Part shown: one piece after another, positions 1 to 8,528 of the stretch
Numbering within the stretch: position 1 is the first letter of the stretch
How the letters are laid out: each line of letters opens with the position of its first letter
NCBI RefSeq assembly: GCF_014841115.1
Contig: NZ_JACYTP010000013.1
Coordinates: 84,249-148,248 of the forward strand
Direction: 5' to 3'
DNA from: Photobacterium arenosum
GTDB lineage: Bacteria > Pseudomonadota > Gammaproteobacteria > Enterobacterales > Vibrionaceae
DNA length: 64,000 nucleotides
Notes under the pieces: model-generated
Seen by the model: only the letters and a program-made list of their open reading frames with translations
Database searches by the model: none
What the model was told of the DNA's origin: nothing
Made by a program: the position numbers and the translations under genes

Positions 1-1
1 G

Positions 2-499
2 TTGGCTAGCCCGGCTGCACTTGCCGTAACTCTGGAAGAAGGTACGCAAGAATTCGGCTTACAAGGTAGTCTGGATCTTGATTATGTGGATGATTATTTA
101 TTCCTGTTGAACACCTCCTATGGCTATTTCCTGATGGATGACTGGGAAATCGGGGGGGTTTTGGATGTAAACATGAGTGACAGCACCAAGACCTTCCAGC
201 TTGGTATGTTTACTGAGTACAACTTTACCAACGACAGTAACTGGGTTCCTTATCTTGGCGCCGCTGCTCAGCTAGCCAATCTTTCGGCAGATGCAGATGA
301 TGACGTCGATTTTGATATTGAAGATGTCACTGCTTTGAATATTAAAATCGCAGGTGGTGTGAAATACTTCATCAACCCACATGTTGCCATTAGTGCAGAG
401 GTGAACTACAACATCGCGACCGACGATATCAGCGTCACAAAAGACGGCGTTGAGGACAGCTTCACCCGATTCATTTTTGGTACAAGATTCTACTTCTGA
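2..499 (+). CDS. Outer-membrane beta-barrel protein, 5'-truncated by window edge
   Basis: The reading frame is open from the first bases and ends at a TGA at 497-499. The visible N-terminus ends in an Ala-rich stretch (ASPAALA) that looks like the tail of a signal peptide, so the mature protein is nearly complete at about 158 residues. It consists of alternating aromatic/hydrophobic and polar residues, as in amphipathic beta strands, and ends in Tyr-Phe, the C-terminal aromatic recognised by the BAM machinery. An acidic loop (DADDDVDFD) may bind cations. It fits the small 8-stranded porin-like or OmpA/OmpX-like barrels. The exact family and the true start, which lies off the window, cannot be fixed. 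Confidence 0.7.
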   Translation: MASPAALAVTLEEGTQEFGLQGSLDLDYVDDYLFLLNTSYGYFLMDDWEIGGVLDVNMSDSTKTFQLGMFTEYNFTNDSNWVPYLGAAAQLANLSADADDDVDFDIEDVTALNIKIAGGVKYFINPHVAISAEVNYNIATDDISVTKDGVEDSFTRFIFGTRFYF

Positions 500-512
500 C
501 AGTTCCTCCCAT

Positions 513-546
513 ACAACGCCGCAGCAATGTGGCGTTGTAGTTTCTA
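513..546 (+). terminator. Intrinsic terminator-like hairpin after the barrel gene
   Basis: An 8-bp stem (513-520 with 531-538) closes a 10-nt loop 13 nt after the barrel gene's stop. The following run is T-rich but not pure T. Confidence 0.6.
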
Positions 547-733
547 CAGGTCCCAACCCATTTCACTTTATTGTTTATACCTCAGTTAAATATTTTCGAG
601 AAATCACCGAAAAATTTTTCATGAGCTGTATCAAAAAACAGACAAGTTAAACAAACCAGTCTTGCTATACCTTAAAAAAACACAATAAAAATTTATTGCT
701 GGGTTCGATCAGACTAAGGTTAGCAGGCCGATT

Positions 734-1933
734 ATGAGAAACGCTTACCCGTTGTTGGTTTTGTCATTCCAGTTTCTGACAGGCTGTGGATCCATGTCTG
801 TCACCAATGATGCACACAATGAAGCCTTCCAAAAAGCATTGCTGCTTGTTGCAAGTAAAAGCCAGCGATGCCCTATTCCGGAAGATGTTATTGATGGTCG
901 CTATCTGGCAACAGGCTTACCTTCTGATTATTCGCCACCTCCCTTAACTGAGCTATCAATGATCAAAGAAGAGAGTCTCTGGCAAATTCTCGCAAAAGAA
1001 AGCGATCTTCCGGTACCAAACAACGCAAGAGTGCGGAACTATAAACAATGGTATCTGAGCCGGCCATTACACCTCAAGACAGTATCAAAGCGAGCTCAAC
1101 CATTTCTTTATTACATCTACCAAAATGCTCAAGCTCGTGATCTACCTATCGAACTTGTTTTACTGCCTTTCATAGAAAGTGCATTTGACCCCTATGCTCA
1201 TTCACATCAAGGTGCAGCTGGGCTGTGGCAGATCACGAAACCAACAGGTAAATCATTCGGATTGCAATTTCGGCCTGGATATGACGGCAGGCTTGATATT
1301 ATTGCCTCGACTCAGGCTGCACTTGATTTACTGGAATATCTTCATGATAAATTCAATGGTAACTGGCTACATGCGATTGCCGCATATAATTCCGGTGAAA
1401 GCAGAGTTCGCAAAGCAATCAAAGCCAACAAAGCGCTGGGGAAATCAACCGACTTCTGGTCGTTAGCATTACCCCGTGAAACAGAGCATTATGTCCCTAA
1501 ACTGCTGGCATTAAGCCAGATAATTAAAGAAGAGAATCATACCTCTCTTCCTTTGGTATACATACCCAACAGCCCAGTATTGACGTCAGTAACGATAACA
1601 CGGCAAGTGCCCCTTGCTCAGATTGCCAGTGATGCAGGACTGACCGGAAAAGCACTGTATCTGCTTAACCCAGGATACTCTGCCGGGCTAACATTAAGGC
1701 AGGAACAGAGCCAGTTACTCATACCTAAAAAACAGCTCAATCACTTTTATCAGCAGCCTGAGAAATTACACTATGTCAAGAACAAATACAGCGTTCGACA
1801 TATTGAGCCTGGCGATTCTTTATATAAACTGGCCACGTTAAACAACACATCGATCAGAGATATAAAACAAGCCAACCAGTTAGTGAACAATAAAATACAT
1901 GCAGGTCAGCTTTTGCTTATCCCAGTCAAATAA
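734..1933 (+). CDS. mltD: Membrane-bound lytic murein transglycosylase, MltD-like lipoprotein
   Basis: This protein should cleave the beta-1,4 bond between MurNAc and GlcNAc in peptidoglycan, leaving 1,6-anhydro-MurNAc. Residues 1-18 are a lipoprotein signal ending in LTGC, with Cys18 the lipidation site, so it should be anchored to a membrane facing the periplasm. The SLT domain spans about residues 125-250. It has the catalytic Glu148 in the FIESAFDP block, then GAAGLWQIT and AAYNSGE, typical of family 1D. A LysM motif at the extreme C-terminus (about 352-397, with GDSLYKLA) binds glycan. At 399 aa it is shorter than E. coli MltD (about 450 aa), and only one clear LysM is visible. The family call is firm; the MltD subtype is likely. 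Confidence 0.85.
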   Translation: MRNAYPLLVLSFQFLTGCGSMSVTNDAHNEAFQKALLLVASKSQRCPIPEDVIDGRYLATGLPSDYSPPPLTELSMIKEESLWQILAKESDLPVPNNARVRNYKQWYLSRPLHLKTVSKRAQPFLYYIYQNAQARDLPIELVLLPFIESAFDPYAHSHQGAAGLWQITKPTGKSFGLQFRPGYDGRLDIIASTQAALDLLEYLHDKFNGNWLHAIAAYNSGESRVRKAIKANKALGKSTDFWSLALPRETEHYVPKLLALSQIIKEENHTSLPLVYIPNSPVLTSVTITRQVPLAQIASDAGLTGKALYLLNPGYSAGLTLRQEQSQLLIPKKQLNHFYQQPEKLHYVKNKYSVRHIEPGDSLYKLATLNNTSIRDIKQANQLVNNKIHAGQLLLIPVK

Positions 1934-1936
1934 CAT

Positions 1937-2254
1937 TTATTCTGGAGCGCTGCCATTCACAAATTGCCAGGCTTGATTAATTTCCCAGTCAGGCTGGATG
2001 GCTAATTTCATCACTTCACCCATATTAATTAACAACTTTACGTCTGACTGATTATGCGATATTGCCAGGCCGACAATGACCCCGGCGAGTAAACAAGCCG
2101 GAGCAATCAGGCTACGAATAGCCATCAAACTTGTCAGTGCCAACACCATCAGGATAGTTGCTATATACAAATGCCCTGGGAGCTGTGTAAAAAACGCAAC
2201 ATAAATAGCAACGGCCTGAATGATTGCGCCCACAACTAAAAACACGATTGTCAT
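1937..2254 (-). CDS. Small inner-membrane protein of unknown function
   Basis: This 105-aa protein has about three hydrophobic segments (residues 3-24, 28-48 and 50-66) and a soluble C-terminal tail of about 40 residues containing Trp. I do not recognise the family. It converges on the mltD-like gene with only 3 bp between the stop codons, so the two transcripts probably overlap. An ATG start is used. Confidence 0.6.
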   Translation of the reverse strand: MTIVFLVVGAIIQAVAIYVAFFTQLPGHLYIATILMVLALTSLMAIRSLIAPACLLAGVIVGLAISHNQSDVKLLINMGEVMKLAIQPDWEINQAWQFVNGSAPE

Positions 2255-2479
2255 TAATCCACCACAATAAATATTTTTATCTTATTTTTTATGAGTATAG
2301 ACAAATATTTCGTCATAGGATGAAATTCTTATCACCATTTTTTTATGTGAATTTTTTATGCTTATACACCAATTCTCAGTCTAATTGTTAAAACGAACTA
2401 TACTGAAAATAAAGAAAGTGCCTTTCTTGCAATAATGAAAGGAGCATAACAACAGTGAGCAGTCACCGGGGGAGTATTC

Positions 2480-2587
2480 ATGCATCATGACGAAATGATC
2501 GTACCAAGCGCCGTTGGTCTTATCGGCCGGACAGCAAGTGTGGCCGGTTTCATCTTAGCGGCAGGACTGCTATTAATGCTCTTTTAA
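2480..2587 (+). CDS. Putative 35-aa single-span membrane peptide
   Basis: A short ORF starts at ATG 2480, preceded at 5-6 nt by a strong purine run (GGGGGAG), and ends at TAA 2585-2587. The N-terminal third is polar (HHDE). Residues about 13-35 are hydrophobic with small residues, ending in LLLMLF, consistent with one transmembrane helix. A GTG at 2455 with its own Shine-Dalgarno (AAAGGAG) opens an 11-codon frame that ends at TGA 2488-2490, overlapping this start, so translational coupling is possible. No family was recognised. The support is the ribosome site plus the helix, not homology. Confidence 0.45.
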   Translation: MHHDEMIVPSAVGLIGRTASVAGFILAAGLLLMLF

Positions 2588-2705
2588 ACTCTACTCACTG
2601 GCACATCCAACTGAACGTCAACTGCCTGAGCACAAACTGGCGTTCGAGAGCGAATGCATTGATAGTTGTAGACGACAATTAGCATCAACCACATGAGATA
2701 AAATT

Positions 2706-2740
2706 TGGGTACTCAGCCAGCAATACTGACAGAGTACCCA
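2706..2740. terminator. Inverted repeat, possible terminator of the small ORF
   Basis: A perfect 9-bp stem (2706-2714 with 2732-2740) has a 17-nt loop. No T run follows, so termination is uncertain. Confidence 0.35.
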
Positions 2741-2988
2741 TTAGCATGCAGTTTCCCTACCGCTTATAATATCTGGCTCTTCTACACGCACAGATGGGTG
2801 ATTCAGCAGAGCTGATTACAGCTCAAAGGTCTCGGATATTACCCTAGTATGTGATTTGTTGCATCACTTTTGTTTTCACCTCTGAATCAAATCAGTGTTC
2901 TGCCACATTTTCAGCTGGCTAGACCATTTACTCTGTTGATATCAGGTAAACTACCGGGATTACGATGATCTAAGGTAGTTCCAACTCA

Positions 2989-3699
2989 ATGTTTTTAGAT
3001 TCTTACTTCGCCGAGCATAATGGTGCTTATACATTTACCCGCGAACAAGCCAGCCATTTTGCCAAAAAAGTCGCTGGCGATTTCAACCCAATCCACGATG
3101 CCGATAACAAACGTTTTTGTGTTCCGGGCGACCTCCTCTTTTCTGTCATGCTGGCAAAAACAGGATTGAGCCAGAAAATGCGTGTGGAATTTGCAGGTAT
3201 GATCACCGATGGCGTAGCCCTGGCTATCAACACGAAATCATCCAACGATCTGTCACTCGTCGATGAAAAAGGCAAAGAATACCTTCACGTCCTTCGCGAA
3301 GGTGAAGTCACCCACAATGCCAGCCTTATCGAAACAGTTACCAAAAATTATGTGCAATTTTCCGGAAAGAATTTCCCGCACATCATGGTGCCTTTAATGG
3401 AGTCTAAGCAGGTAATGATCAATCCTGCCCGCCCGCTGGTTATCTATGAAAGCATGGAACTGGAATTCAGCCGGCTGGACCTTGAAGCGCCAACCGTTGA
3501 GCTTACTGATTCCATTCTCGAATCTGACGGTAAGCGTGGTAGCGTAACGCTGGCATTCAGCTTTACAGAGCACGGTGAAGTCGTGGGTGAAGGTCGTAAG
3601 CGTATGCTGATGAGTGGCCTTAAGCCATACTGCCAGAACGACATAGATGATCTGGTCGCCCGCTTTAACGCCAGAAAAGAAGCTTACCAGGCAGCATAA
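2989..3699 (+). CDS. DUF3581 family protein
   Basis: The 236-aa product matches my recollection of the DUF3581 family, found in Vibrio and relatives. Residues about 28-45 (GDFNPIHDADNKRFCVPGD) resemble the active-site strip of MaoC/hotdog hydratases, where Asp and His act on acyl thioesters. An acyl-CoA or acyl-ACP related role is therefore possible but not established. No signal peptide or membrane segment is present, so it should be cytosolic. An ATG start is used, followed by an uninterrupted frame. It is monocistronic, with a hairpin just after the stop. Confidence 0.75.
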   Translation: MFLDSYFAEHNGAYTFTREQASHFAKKVAGDFNPIHDADNKRFCVPGDLLFSVMLAKTGLSQKMRVEFAGMITDGVALAINTKSSNDLSLVDEKGKEYLHVLREGEVTHNASLIETVTKNYVQFSGKNFPHIMVPLMESKQVMINPARPLVIYESMELEFSRLDLEAPTVELTDSILESDGKRGSVTLAFSFTEHGEVVGEGRKRMLMSGLKPYCQNDIDDLVARFNARKEAYQAA

Positions 3700-3705
3700 T
3701 TTGAC

Positions 3706-3746
3706 AAATGTGTCTGGAAACCTTAAACCGCTTCTAGACACACTTT
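3706..3746 (+). terminator. Terminator candidate after the DUF3581 gene
   Basis: A stem of TGTGTCT (3709-3715) with AGACACA (3736-3742) is extended by AAA/TTT through one bulge, and CTTTACT follows. The loop is long (20 nt), so its strength is uncertain. Confidence 0.4.
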
Positions 3747-3804
3747 ACTCCGCCTGCTACATTTCATGCACTTAATATCTGTTTATTACTTTGGAGGACA
3801 CAAG

Positions 3805-3855
3805 ATGATTGTATTAACAACTCTCTGGGCACAGAAACAGGCAAAGAACCAGTAA
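3805..3855 (+). CDS. Possible 16-aa leader peptide upstream of rsgA-like gene
   Basis: ATG 3805 follows a strong Shine-Dalgarno (TTGGAGG, 3791-3797) at 7 nt and the frame ends at TAA 3853-3855. The encoded peptide is MIVLTTLWAQKQAKNQ, with three Gln codons near its end. It lies 145 nt before the rsgA-like start, and alternative hairpins lie between them (3913-3945). It could be a regulatory leader or a short functional peptide. Only the ribosome site supports it. Confidence 0.4.
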   Translation: MIVLTTLWAQKQAKNQ

Positions 3856-3912
3856 GCGAAAAAGATAACAGGACAGACACCCTCTCCGCTTCTGCCCTTT
3901 CCTCTTCTATTG

Positions 3913-3945
3913 CCCGGTTCTGAATAACCGGGGACATATTGCCCC
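3913..3945 (+). promoter_or_regulatory. Overlapping alternative hairpins in the rsgA-like leader
   Basis: CCCGGTT (3913-3919) pairs with AACCGGG (3926-3932). GGGG at 3930-3933 can instead pair with CCCC at 3942-3945. The two structures share bases and cannot form together. No T run follows either, so control of translation is more likely than termination. Confidence 0.3.
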
Positions 3946-4000
3946 TGAATTTTACCATTTCAGTTAATGACGCCTGTGCTGCGTCAGGGGTAAACACATC

Positions 4001-5059
4001 ATGACAACAACGATTTCTACACCAACGTATTCTTTGCAAAAACTTGGTTGGAAACCTTATTTTCAACAGCAGCTGTCTCTCGACGAATGGGATCAGATGA
4101 AACCAGCCCGGGTATGTGCTTTACACAGAAACCGACTGGACGTTTTCTCAGAGCACGGCCATTTGTCGATACCTGTTCTGCCTAATATGCCTGAACTCGC
4201 TGTCGGAGACTGGATATTACTGTCTGGCGAAGACCATTTTGCCCGCCTGCTGGAGCGCTTTTCCCGCTTCTGGCGAAAAGCCGCAGGTAGCAAAATTGAA
4301 GAACAGCTCATCGCCAGCAATGTCGATACCGTTTTTATCGTCTGCTCACTGAACCAGGATTTTAATCTCAGTCGTATAGAGCGTTATCTGGCTCTTGCTC
4401 ACCAGTCTGGTGTTGAGCCAGTTATTGTTCTGTCTAAGGCCGATTGTGTTGACGATCCCACCCTTTTCGTCGAACAGGTACATCACATCGATAACATGTT
4501 ATTGGTTGAGTACGTCAATGGATTAGACAGAGACAGTGTCGCTAAACTGGCACCTTGGTGCAGAACAGGTAAAACGGTTGCTTTTCTGGGCTCTTCGGGT
4601 GCGGGGAAATCCACCCTGGTCAATACCCTGCTTGCCACTGAAACACAGCAAACAGCCAGTATCAGGGAGGAAGACTGTAAAGGCAGACATACCACGACCG
4701 CAAGGTCACTGCATCTGATGCAAGGTGGCGGTCTTCTGCTGGACACACCTGGTATGCGTGAACTCCAGTTAGCCGACTGCAGTGAAGGTCTGTCAACCAC
4801 TTTCGCGGATATAGAAACGCTGGCAGAACAATGCCGGTTTGGCGACTGTGCTCACCAGTATGAGCCTGGCTGCGCCGTACTGGCTGCCATTGAATCCGGC
4901 GCGCTTGAAGAACGCAGGTTGCGCAATTATCTCAAGCTGAATCGCGAAGTGACCTTCAATACTGCCAGCATTGCGGAGAAACGAGCCAAATCGAAACAGC
5001 TGGGGCGCATGTATCGTACGATACAAAGCACTAACCGGAAGCATAAAAATCGGGAGTAA
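4001..5059 (+). CDS. rsgA: RsgA-type circularly permuted ribosome-assembly GTPase
   Basis: RsgA hydrolyses GTP during late maturation of the 30S subunit. The permuted G-motif order is visible: LSKAD (G4, residues 144-148) precedes the P-loop GSSGAGKST (197-205), and DTPG (G3) is at 248-251. The C-terminal zinc site is C278, C283, H285, C291. An N-terminal OB-fold region covers about residues 35-100. Length is 352 aa, close to E. coli RsgA (350). The N-terminal LGWKPYFQQQL block recalls the second RsgA paralogue annotated in several Vibrio genomes, and no orn gene is adjacent, so this may be the paralogue rather than the main copy. AGGGG about 10 nt before ATG 4001 supports the start. Confidence 0.85.
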   Translation: MTTTISTPTYSLQKLGWKPYFQQQLSLDEWDQMKPARVCALHRNRLDVFSEHGHLSIPVLPNMPELAVGDWILLSGEDHFARLLERFSRFWRKAAGSKIEEQLIASNVDTVFIVCSLNQDFNLSRIERYLALAHQSGVEPVIVLSKADCVDDPTLFVEQVHHIDNMLLVEYVNGLDRDSVAKLAPWCRTGKTVAFLGSSGAGKSTLVNTLLATETQQTASIREEDCKGRHTTTARSLHLMQGGGLLLDTPGMRELQLADCSEGLSTTFADIETLAEQCRFGDCAHQYEPGCAVLAAIESGALEERRLRNYLKLNREVTFNTASIAEKRAKSKQLGRMYRTIQSTNRKHKNRE

Positions 5060-5072
5060 CCAGCAACGAATA

Positions 5073-5105
5073 AACAACGCCCTCCGAAATGAGGGCGTTG
5101 TTTCA
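5073..5105. terminator. Bidirectional terminator between rsgA-like gene and BCCT gene
   Basis: A perfect 12-bp stem (5073-5084 with 5091-5102) has a 6-nt loop and lies between convergent genes. T residues follow on the plus strand. Confidence 0.8.
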
Positions 5106-5121
5106 GGGTGAAAAAGTCTTG

Positions 5122-6669
5122 CTACTCAGTAACCAGCAAACTCTCAGATGGGGCAACTTCTGTTTCTCGGTGTAGCCTGATGGCGGCCAGCGGACCAGTC
5201 AGTAATGTGAAGGCCATAAGCAATGAAACAGGTACAGCCGTAATCACTATAAAAGATTGCAGGGCATTCAATCCCCCATCACCGGCCAGCAGTAATACCG
5301 CGGCCACAGCCCCCATTGCGATCGCCCAGAACAAACGATGCCCTCTGGCCGGTTCATTCTTACCTGAGGTCACCATCGCAATGGCATACGCCATAGAATC
5401 CCCGGTTGTGACAACAAAAGTTGTCGTCAGCACAAGAAAAGCCGGAATGAGCCATTCGCTGAAAGGCAGTTGAGACAAGGTTGCTAATAACACTGCAGGC
5501 AAGCCCCCTTCACTTAAGGGTTCTGAAATAACACCAGGTTGAGTCAGTTCAAAATAAATACCTGAGCCGCCAAGCACAGTAAACCAGAAATGGGTCACCA
5601 GAGGCGCACCGATAGCCACTGTCATGACCAGCTCCCGAACACTGCGGCCAACCGTGATGCGGGCAATGAAGATTGCCATCATAGGCGCGAAGCCGATAAA
5701 CCACCCCCAGAAAAACCATGTCCACCAGGCGTTCCAATCCGGAGAAGCGTTTGTCAGGCTCATCGCAGGAAAGTGCTGGATATAAACAGTCATCGCTTCG
5801 GCAAACTTTTCAAAGATGAAGCCCGTTGGCCCCAGCAATAACATAACCACCAGCAGCAAGACGGCGACGATCACATTAAAGCGACTCAACCACTGCAGTC
5901 CCTTATCCATCCCTGTCGCTGCAGATAAGGAATAAATTGTGACCACTACCGCCAGCAAACCAATCTGAGTCAGTACCGAGTTATCCAATCCGGCAACAAC
6001 ATGCAGGCTGTAACCCAGTTGTGAGGCTAAAAAGCCTATCGGTCCGATTGTGCCAGCGGCGACGGCAAGTATTGAGCTTGCATCAATCACCGAACCCAGC
6101 CAGTGATTTTCCAGTCGGTCACCCACCAGCGGATACAACAAAGCCCTCGGTCTGAGCTTGATCCCTTTCTGATGGTGCGCATACATCAGCACGATTGTTG
6201 CTAATGTACCCAGCACAGCCCAGGCCAGAAATCCCCAGTGCAAAAAGCTTTGACTCAGCGCAGGCGCAGCCGTTTCTGGCTGACGCGCCGCCAAGCCATC
6301 AAAGGATGGCGGCGTGGTAACGAAGTGATAAATAGGCTCAGCTGCAGACCAGAACACGCCGCCACCAGCAAGCAGAGTGCACATGATCATGGCAGTCCAG
6401 CGAAACTGACCGATTTCAGGCCGCTTTGTATTGCCGAGCTTTATTTTGCCCAGGGGCGACAGCGCCAGACACAGTGCAAGAATAAAGTTCAGTACCATCA
6501 GCCATTGCCAAAAGTAGCCGAAGCTAGCGGTTGAAAGTGCAAAAAGGGATTGGATGGAAGAGGATACCCATGACAGGTCTACCAGCGCAGCAATCAGGAA
6601 CAGACTGAGGAAACCAATGGTTAGAGCTGAAACCATTTTATCAGCACTATTTCGTTCGGAGGTTTGCAT
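5122..6669 (-). CDS. BCCT-family (betaine/choline/carnitine) transporter
   Basis: The 515-aa protein has about 12 hydrophobic segments. It carries the family's GGGVFWSAAEPI block (about residues 100-111) and the signature FFWGWFIGFAPMMAIFIARIT near the middle, where BCCT proteins have their substrate-binding Trp box. It should sit in the inner membrane and take up a quaternary ammonium compatible solute such as glycine betaine or choline, driven by Na+ or H+. The exact substrate cannot be read. It is a single gene convergent with the rsgA-like gene. The ATG start has GGTGAG about 8 nt upstream. Confidence 0.9.
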   Translation of the reverse strand: MQTSERNSADKMVSALTIGFLSLFLIAALVDLSWVSSSIQSLFALSTASFGYFWQWLMVLNFILALCLALSPLGKIKLGNTKRPEIGQFRWTAMIMCTLLAGGGVFWSAAEPIYHFVTTPPSFDGLAARQPETAAPALSQSFLHWGFLAWAVLGTLATIVLMYAHHQKGIKLRPRALLYPLVGDRLENHWLGSVIDASSILAVAAGTIGPIGFLASQLGYSLHVVAGLDNSVLTQIGLLAVVVTIYSLSAATGMDKGLQWLSRFNVIVAVLLLVVMLLLGPTGFIFEKFAEAMTVYIQHFPAMSLTNASPDWNAWWTWFFWGWFIGFAPMMAIFIARITVGRSVRELVMTVAIGAPLVTHFWFTVLGGSGIYFELTQPGVISEPLSEGGLPAVLLATLSQLPFSEWLIPAFLVLTTTFVVTTGDSMAYAIAMVTSGKNEPARGHRLFWAIAMGAVAAVLLLAGDGGLNALQSFIVITAVPVSLLMAFTLLTGPLAAIRLHRETEVAPSESLLVTE

Positions 6670-6858
6670 AAAATTCTCACCAGTTGTGTGAGGGGACGCA
6701 CATTACCAGCTTAGAAACAGTAAATCTAACTCCATTGGTCAAATTAAGCTCAAAAAACAGCCAAAGAGAAGCAAGTGGTGAATTATTGAACAGGCAAACA
6801 AACCTGCATTGAATTTCCTTGCATTCTGAAAAAAGTTTGAACTCGAACCAATTTCCAA

Positions 6859-6883
6859 TAACCAGACCCGTCAGATCTGGTTA
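6859..6883 (-). terminator. Weak hairpin downstream of yceM-like gene
   Basis: TAACCAGA (6859-6866) pairs with TCTGGTTA (6876-6883), 8 bp with a 9-nt loop, 20 nt past the stop. No strong T run follows on the minus strand. Confidence 0.3.
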
Positions 6884-6902
6884 AATTCAAGGGTCTCTGA
6901 GG

Positions 6903-7823
6903 CTATGGTTTGACTTTCTGGCAGATGGCTTCAGCAAGATAGTGAGTATTCAGGTTTCGTGCCACCAGAGAGGCTTCCATTTTTCCGTTCGCCACCACAT
7001 CCAGCCAGTGGGCAATCATGGCAGTAAACCCTTTACTATCGAGCATGGGGGTCCAGTCTGGCAGCGCCAGCGCCTGTTCACGGCCTTCATCCCATTGCTT
7101 ACCCGTTACCAGGGAATCAAAATGACAGGTCAGATTCTCATAGTTGATCGTCACATGTTCTGCTGTCACGCCATTCAGTCGATTCATTGATGCCTGAAAT
7201 ATGGCTTCATCAAGCTGCCATTCAACATCCAATCGCGCAAGTTTTCCCTGGTGAGACTGAGTTACAATATGCAGATCATTTTCACTCACCTGCCCGGAAA
7301 TATTCACGCTGTCCAGCGCATGGATAAAATCATCAAACACAAAGGTTCGGGTATCACCGGGCAGATTCAGTCGGTGTTTTTGCCATTTCAAACCCAGTAA
7401 TTTCTTACCCTCAGTCACTGACGAATCGCTCAGATAAGGCTTTATCAGTGGTAAATATCGGCGATTAAAACCAAGGAACAATGGGCATTGTTTTTCTTCG
7501 GCCAATTCATAAAGAGTCTCACACTGCTGGTAATTATCGGTAAGAGGCTTATCAACGAAAACGGCAATGCCTTGATTCAGAAAAAAGCGCGCAATATCAA
7601 AATGGGAAGAGGTTGCGCTGTGGATCATGACACCGTCTACGCCCAGCGCCACCAGTCCGCGATAATCTGTCACCGCATCCTGAATTCTGTGTGTTCGGGC
7701 AAGTTGCTTTAGTGTGTCTTCATTGCGGGTACAGAATACCAGCTCAAGGTCCGGCCATTGAGTGAGTACAGGCAAATACGCTTTGCGAGCTATATCCCCT
7801 AAACCAATAATGCCAATCTTCAT
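6903..7823 (-). CDS. yceM: YceM/MviM-like Gfo/Idh/MocA oxidoreductase
   Basis: The N-terminal Rossmann fold has the NAD(P)-binding GIIGLGDIARKAYLP motif at residues 3-17, and FVDKPL carries the conserved Lys-Pro of Gfo/Idh/MocA enzymes. The whole 306-aa protein matches the layout of E. coli YceM (MviM, about 307 aa), whose reaction is unknown; family members oxidise sugars or related alcohols. Two adjacent ATGs occur (7826 and 7823). The second is chosen because the AGGAGGA site ends immediately before the first, leaving normal spacing only for the second. It is cytosolic, and no partner gene is apparent. Confidence 0.85.
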   Translation of the reverse strand: MKIGIIGLGDIARKAYLPVLTQWPDLELVFCTRNEDTLKQLARTHRIQDAVTDYRGLVALGVDGVMIHSATSSHFDIARFFLNQGIAVFVDKPLTDNYQQCETLYELAEEKQCPLFLGFNRRYLPLIKPYLSDSSVTEGKKLLGLKWQKHRLNLPGDTRTFVFDDFIHALDSVNISGQVSENDLHIVTQSHQGKLARLDVEWQLDEAIFQASMNRLNGVTAEHVTINYENLTCHFDSLVTGKQWDEGREQALALPDWTPMLDSKGFTAMIAHWLDVVANGKMEASLVARNLNTHYLAEAICQKVKP

Positions 7824-7855
7824 CATTCCTCCTTGTTAAAGCCCAAATGGCCGAT

Positions 7856-7889
7856 ACAAAAAAGCCCTCGTCTGTGACAAGGGCCTGAT
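7856..7889 (-). terminator. Intrinsic terminator of the XRE regulator gene
   Basis: On the minus strand a GC-rich stem (GGCCCTT...AGGGCTT) is followed by six T residues, about 30 nt after the regulator's stop. Confidence 0.75.
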
Positions 7890-7919
7890 TCGCTGATTTG
7901 CAAACAACACGTGAACTGA

Positions 7920-8276
7920 TCAGTGAGTTGTCACGCTGTGCTCATATTCAACAACGATTTGATTGCCACTATATCGCACATTTTTGATATTGCCATCAAC
8001 TATATACGTATTTGTTAATGTGACAGTGTTAGGCAAACTGCTGCCAATCTGCTCCCTCAGAGAAGGAATGGTAAGTACAGGATCAACACCCATATACTGA
8101 CAGAACTGACTGACAAAACGATGTTCAAGCGGTAAGTTACCACGCAGAATGTCAGAGAAAAACAGCTGGCTTACCCCAAGTTTCTTGGCCATTTCAATCT
8201 GAGTCACCCGCATTTTTGCCTTATAGCTCATCCATGTTTCATAGAGTACTTTTCTGTCTTCTTCTGTGTATTGCAT
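7920..8276 (-). CDS. Small XRE-type helix-turn-helix regulator
   Basis: The 118-aa protein has an HTH around residues 22-60 (TQIEMAKKLGVSQLFFSDILRGN) typical of the lambda-repressor/XRE family. The C-terminal half (about 75-118) is rich in beta-prone residues and of unknown role. It is transcribed divergently from the Cys-rich/DUF411 pair across a 252-bp gap, so it could regulate that pair, itself, or both. No clear operator palindrome was found in the gap. Confidence 0.75.
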   Translation of the reverse strand: MQYTEEDRKVLYETWMSYKAKMRVTQIEMAKKLGVSQLFFSDILRGNLPLEHRFVSQFCQYMGVDPVLTIPSLREQIGSSLPNTVTLTNTYIVDGNIKNVRYSGNQIVVEYEHSVTTH

Positions 8277-8483
8277 ACCTGTTCCTAGCGCAAAAAAATG
8301 TCAATTCACCGCAATTAAAGCCTAAACCCTGTCAGGAAATGTCAGAAAAACGTTAGGCTTGTTCCAAATGCGACCCTCGCAAACCCGCATAGAATCTGGG
8401 TACAAGGCAGTTCCCTATCTTTCAGCAAGTTAGAAAACTTACCGTTTCTTGATTTTGGTTATGAATCCAATTTGTACTGGGGT

Positions 8484-8489
8484 TATAAT
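8484..8489 (+). promoter_or_regulatory. Perfect TATAAT -10 box upstream of Cys-rich gene
   Basis: TATAAT lies 40 nt before ATG 8529. No consensus -35 sits at 16-18 bp; TTGGTT at 8455-8460 is 23 bp away. An activator-dependent promoter is possible. Confidence 0.35.
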
Positions 8490-8528
8490 CTACAACATTG
8501 ATCATTAAGGAAGACACTCGCTAACAGC

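Larger units (their letters stand above)
2255..2988. other. 734-bp intergenic region holding one small ORF and an inverted repeat
   Basis: Apart from the 35-codon ORF at 2480-2587 and the hairpin at 2706-2740, no further gene is evident. A CTATACT element at 2398-2404, upstream of the small ORF, resembles a sigma-S-type -10 box, but no good -35 box pairs with it. The stretch 2741-2988 shows nothing that I can name. Confidence 0.4.
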
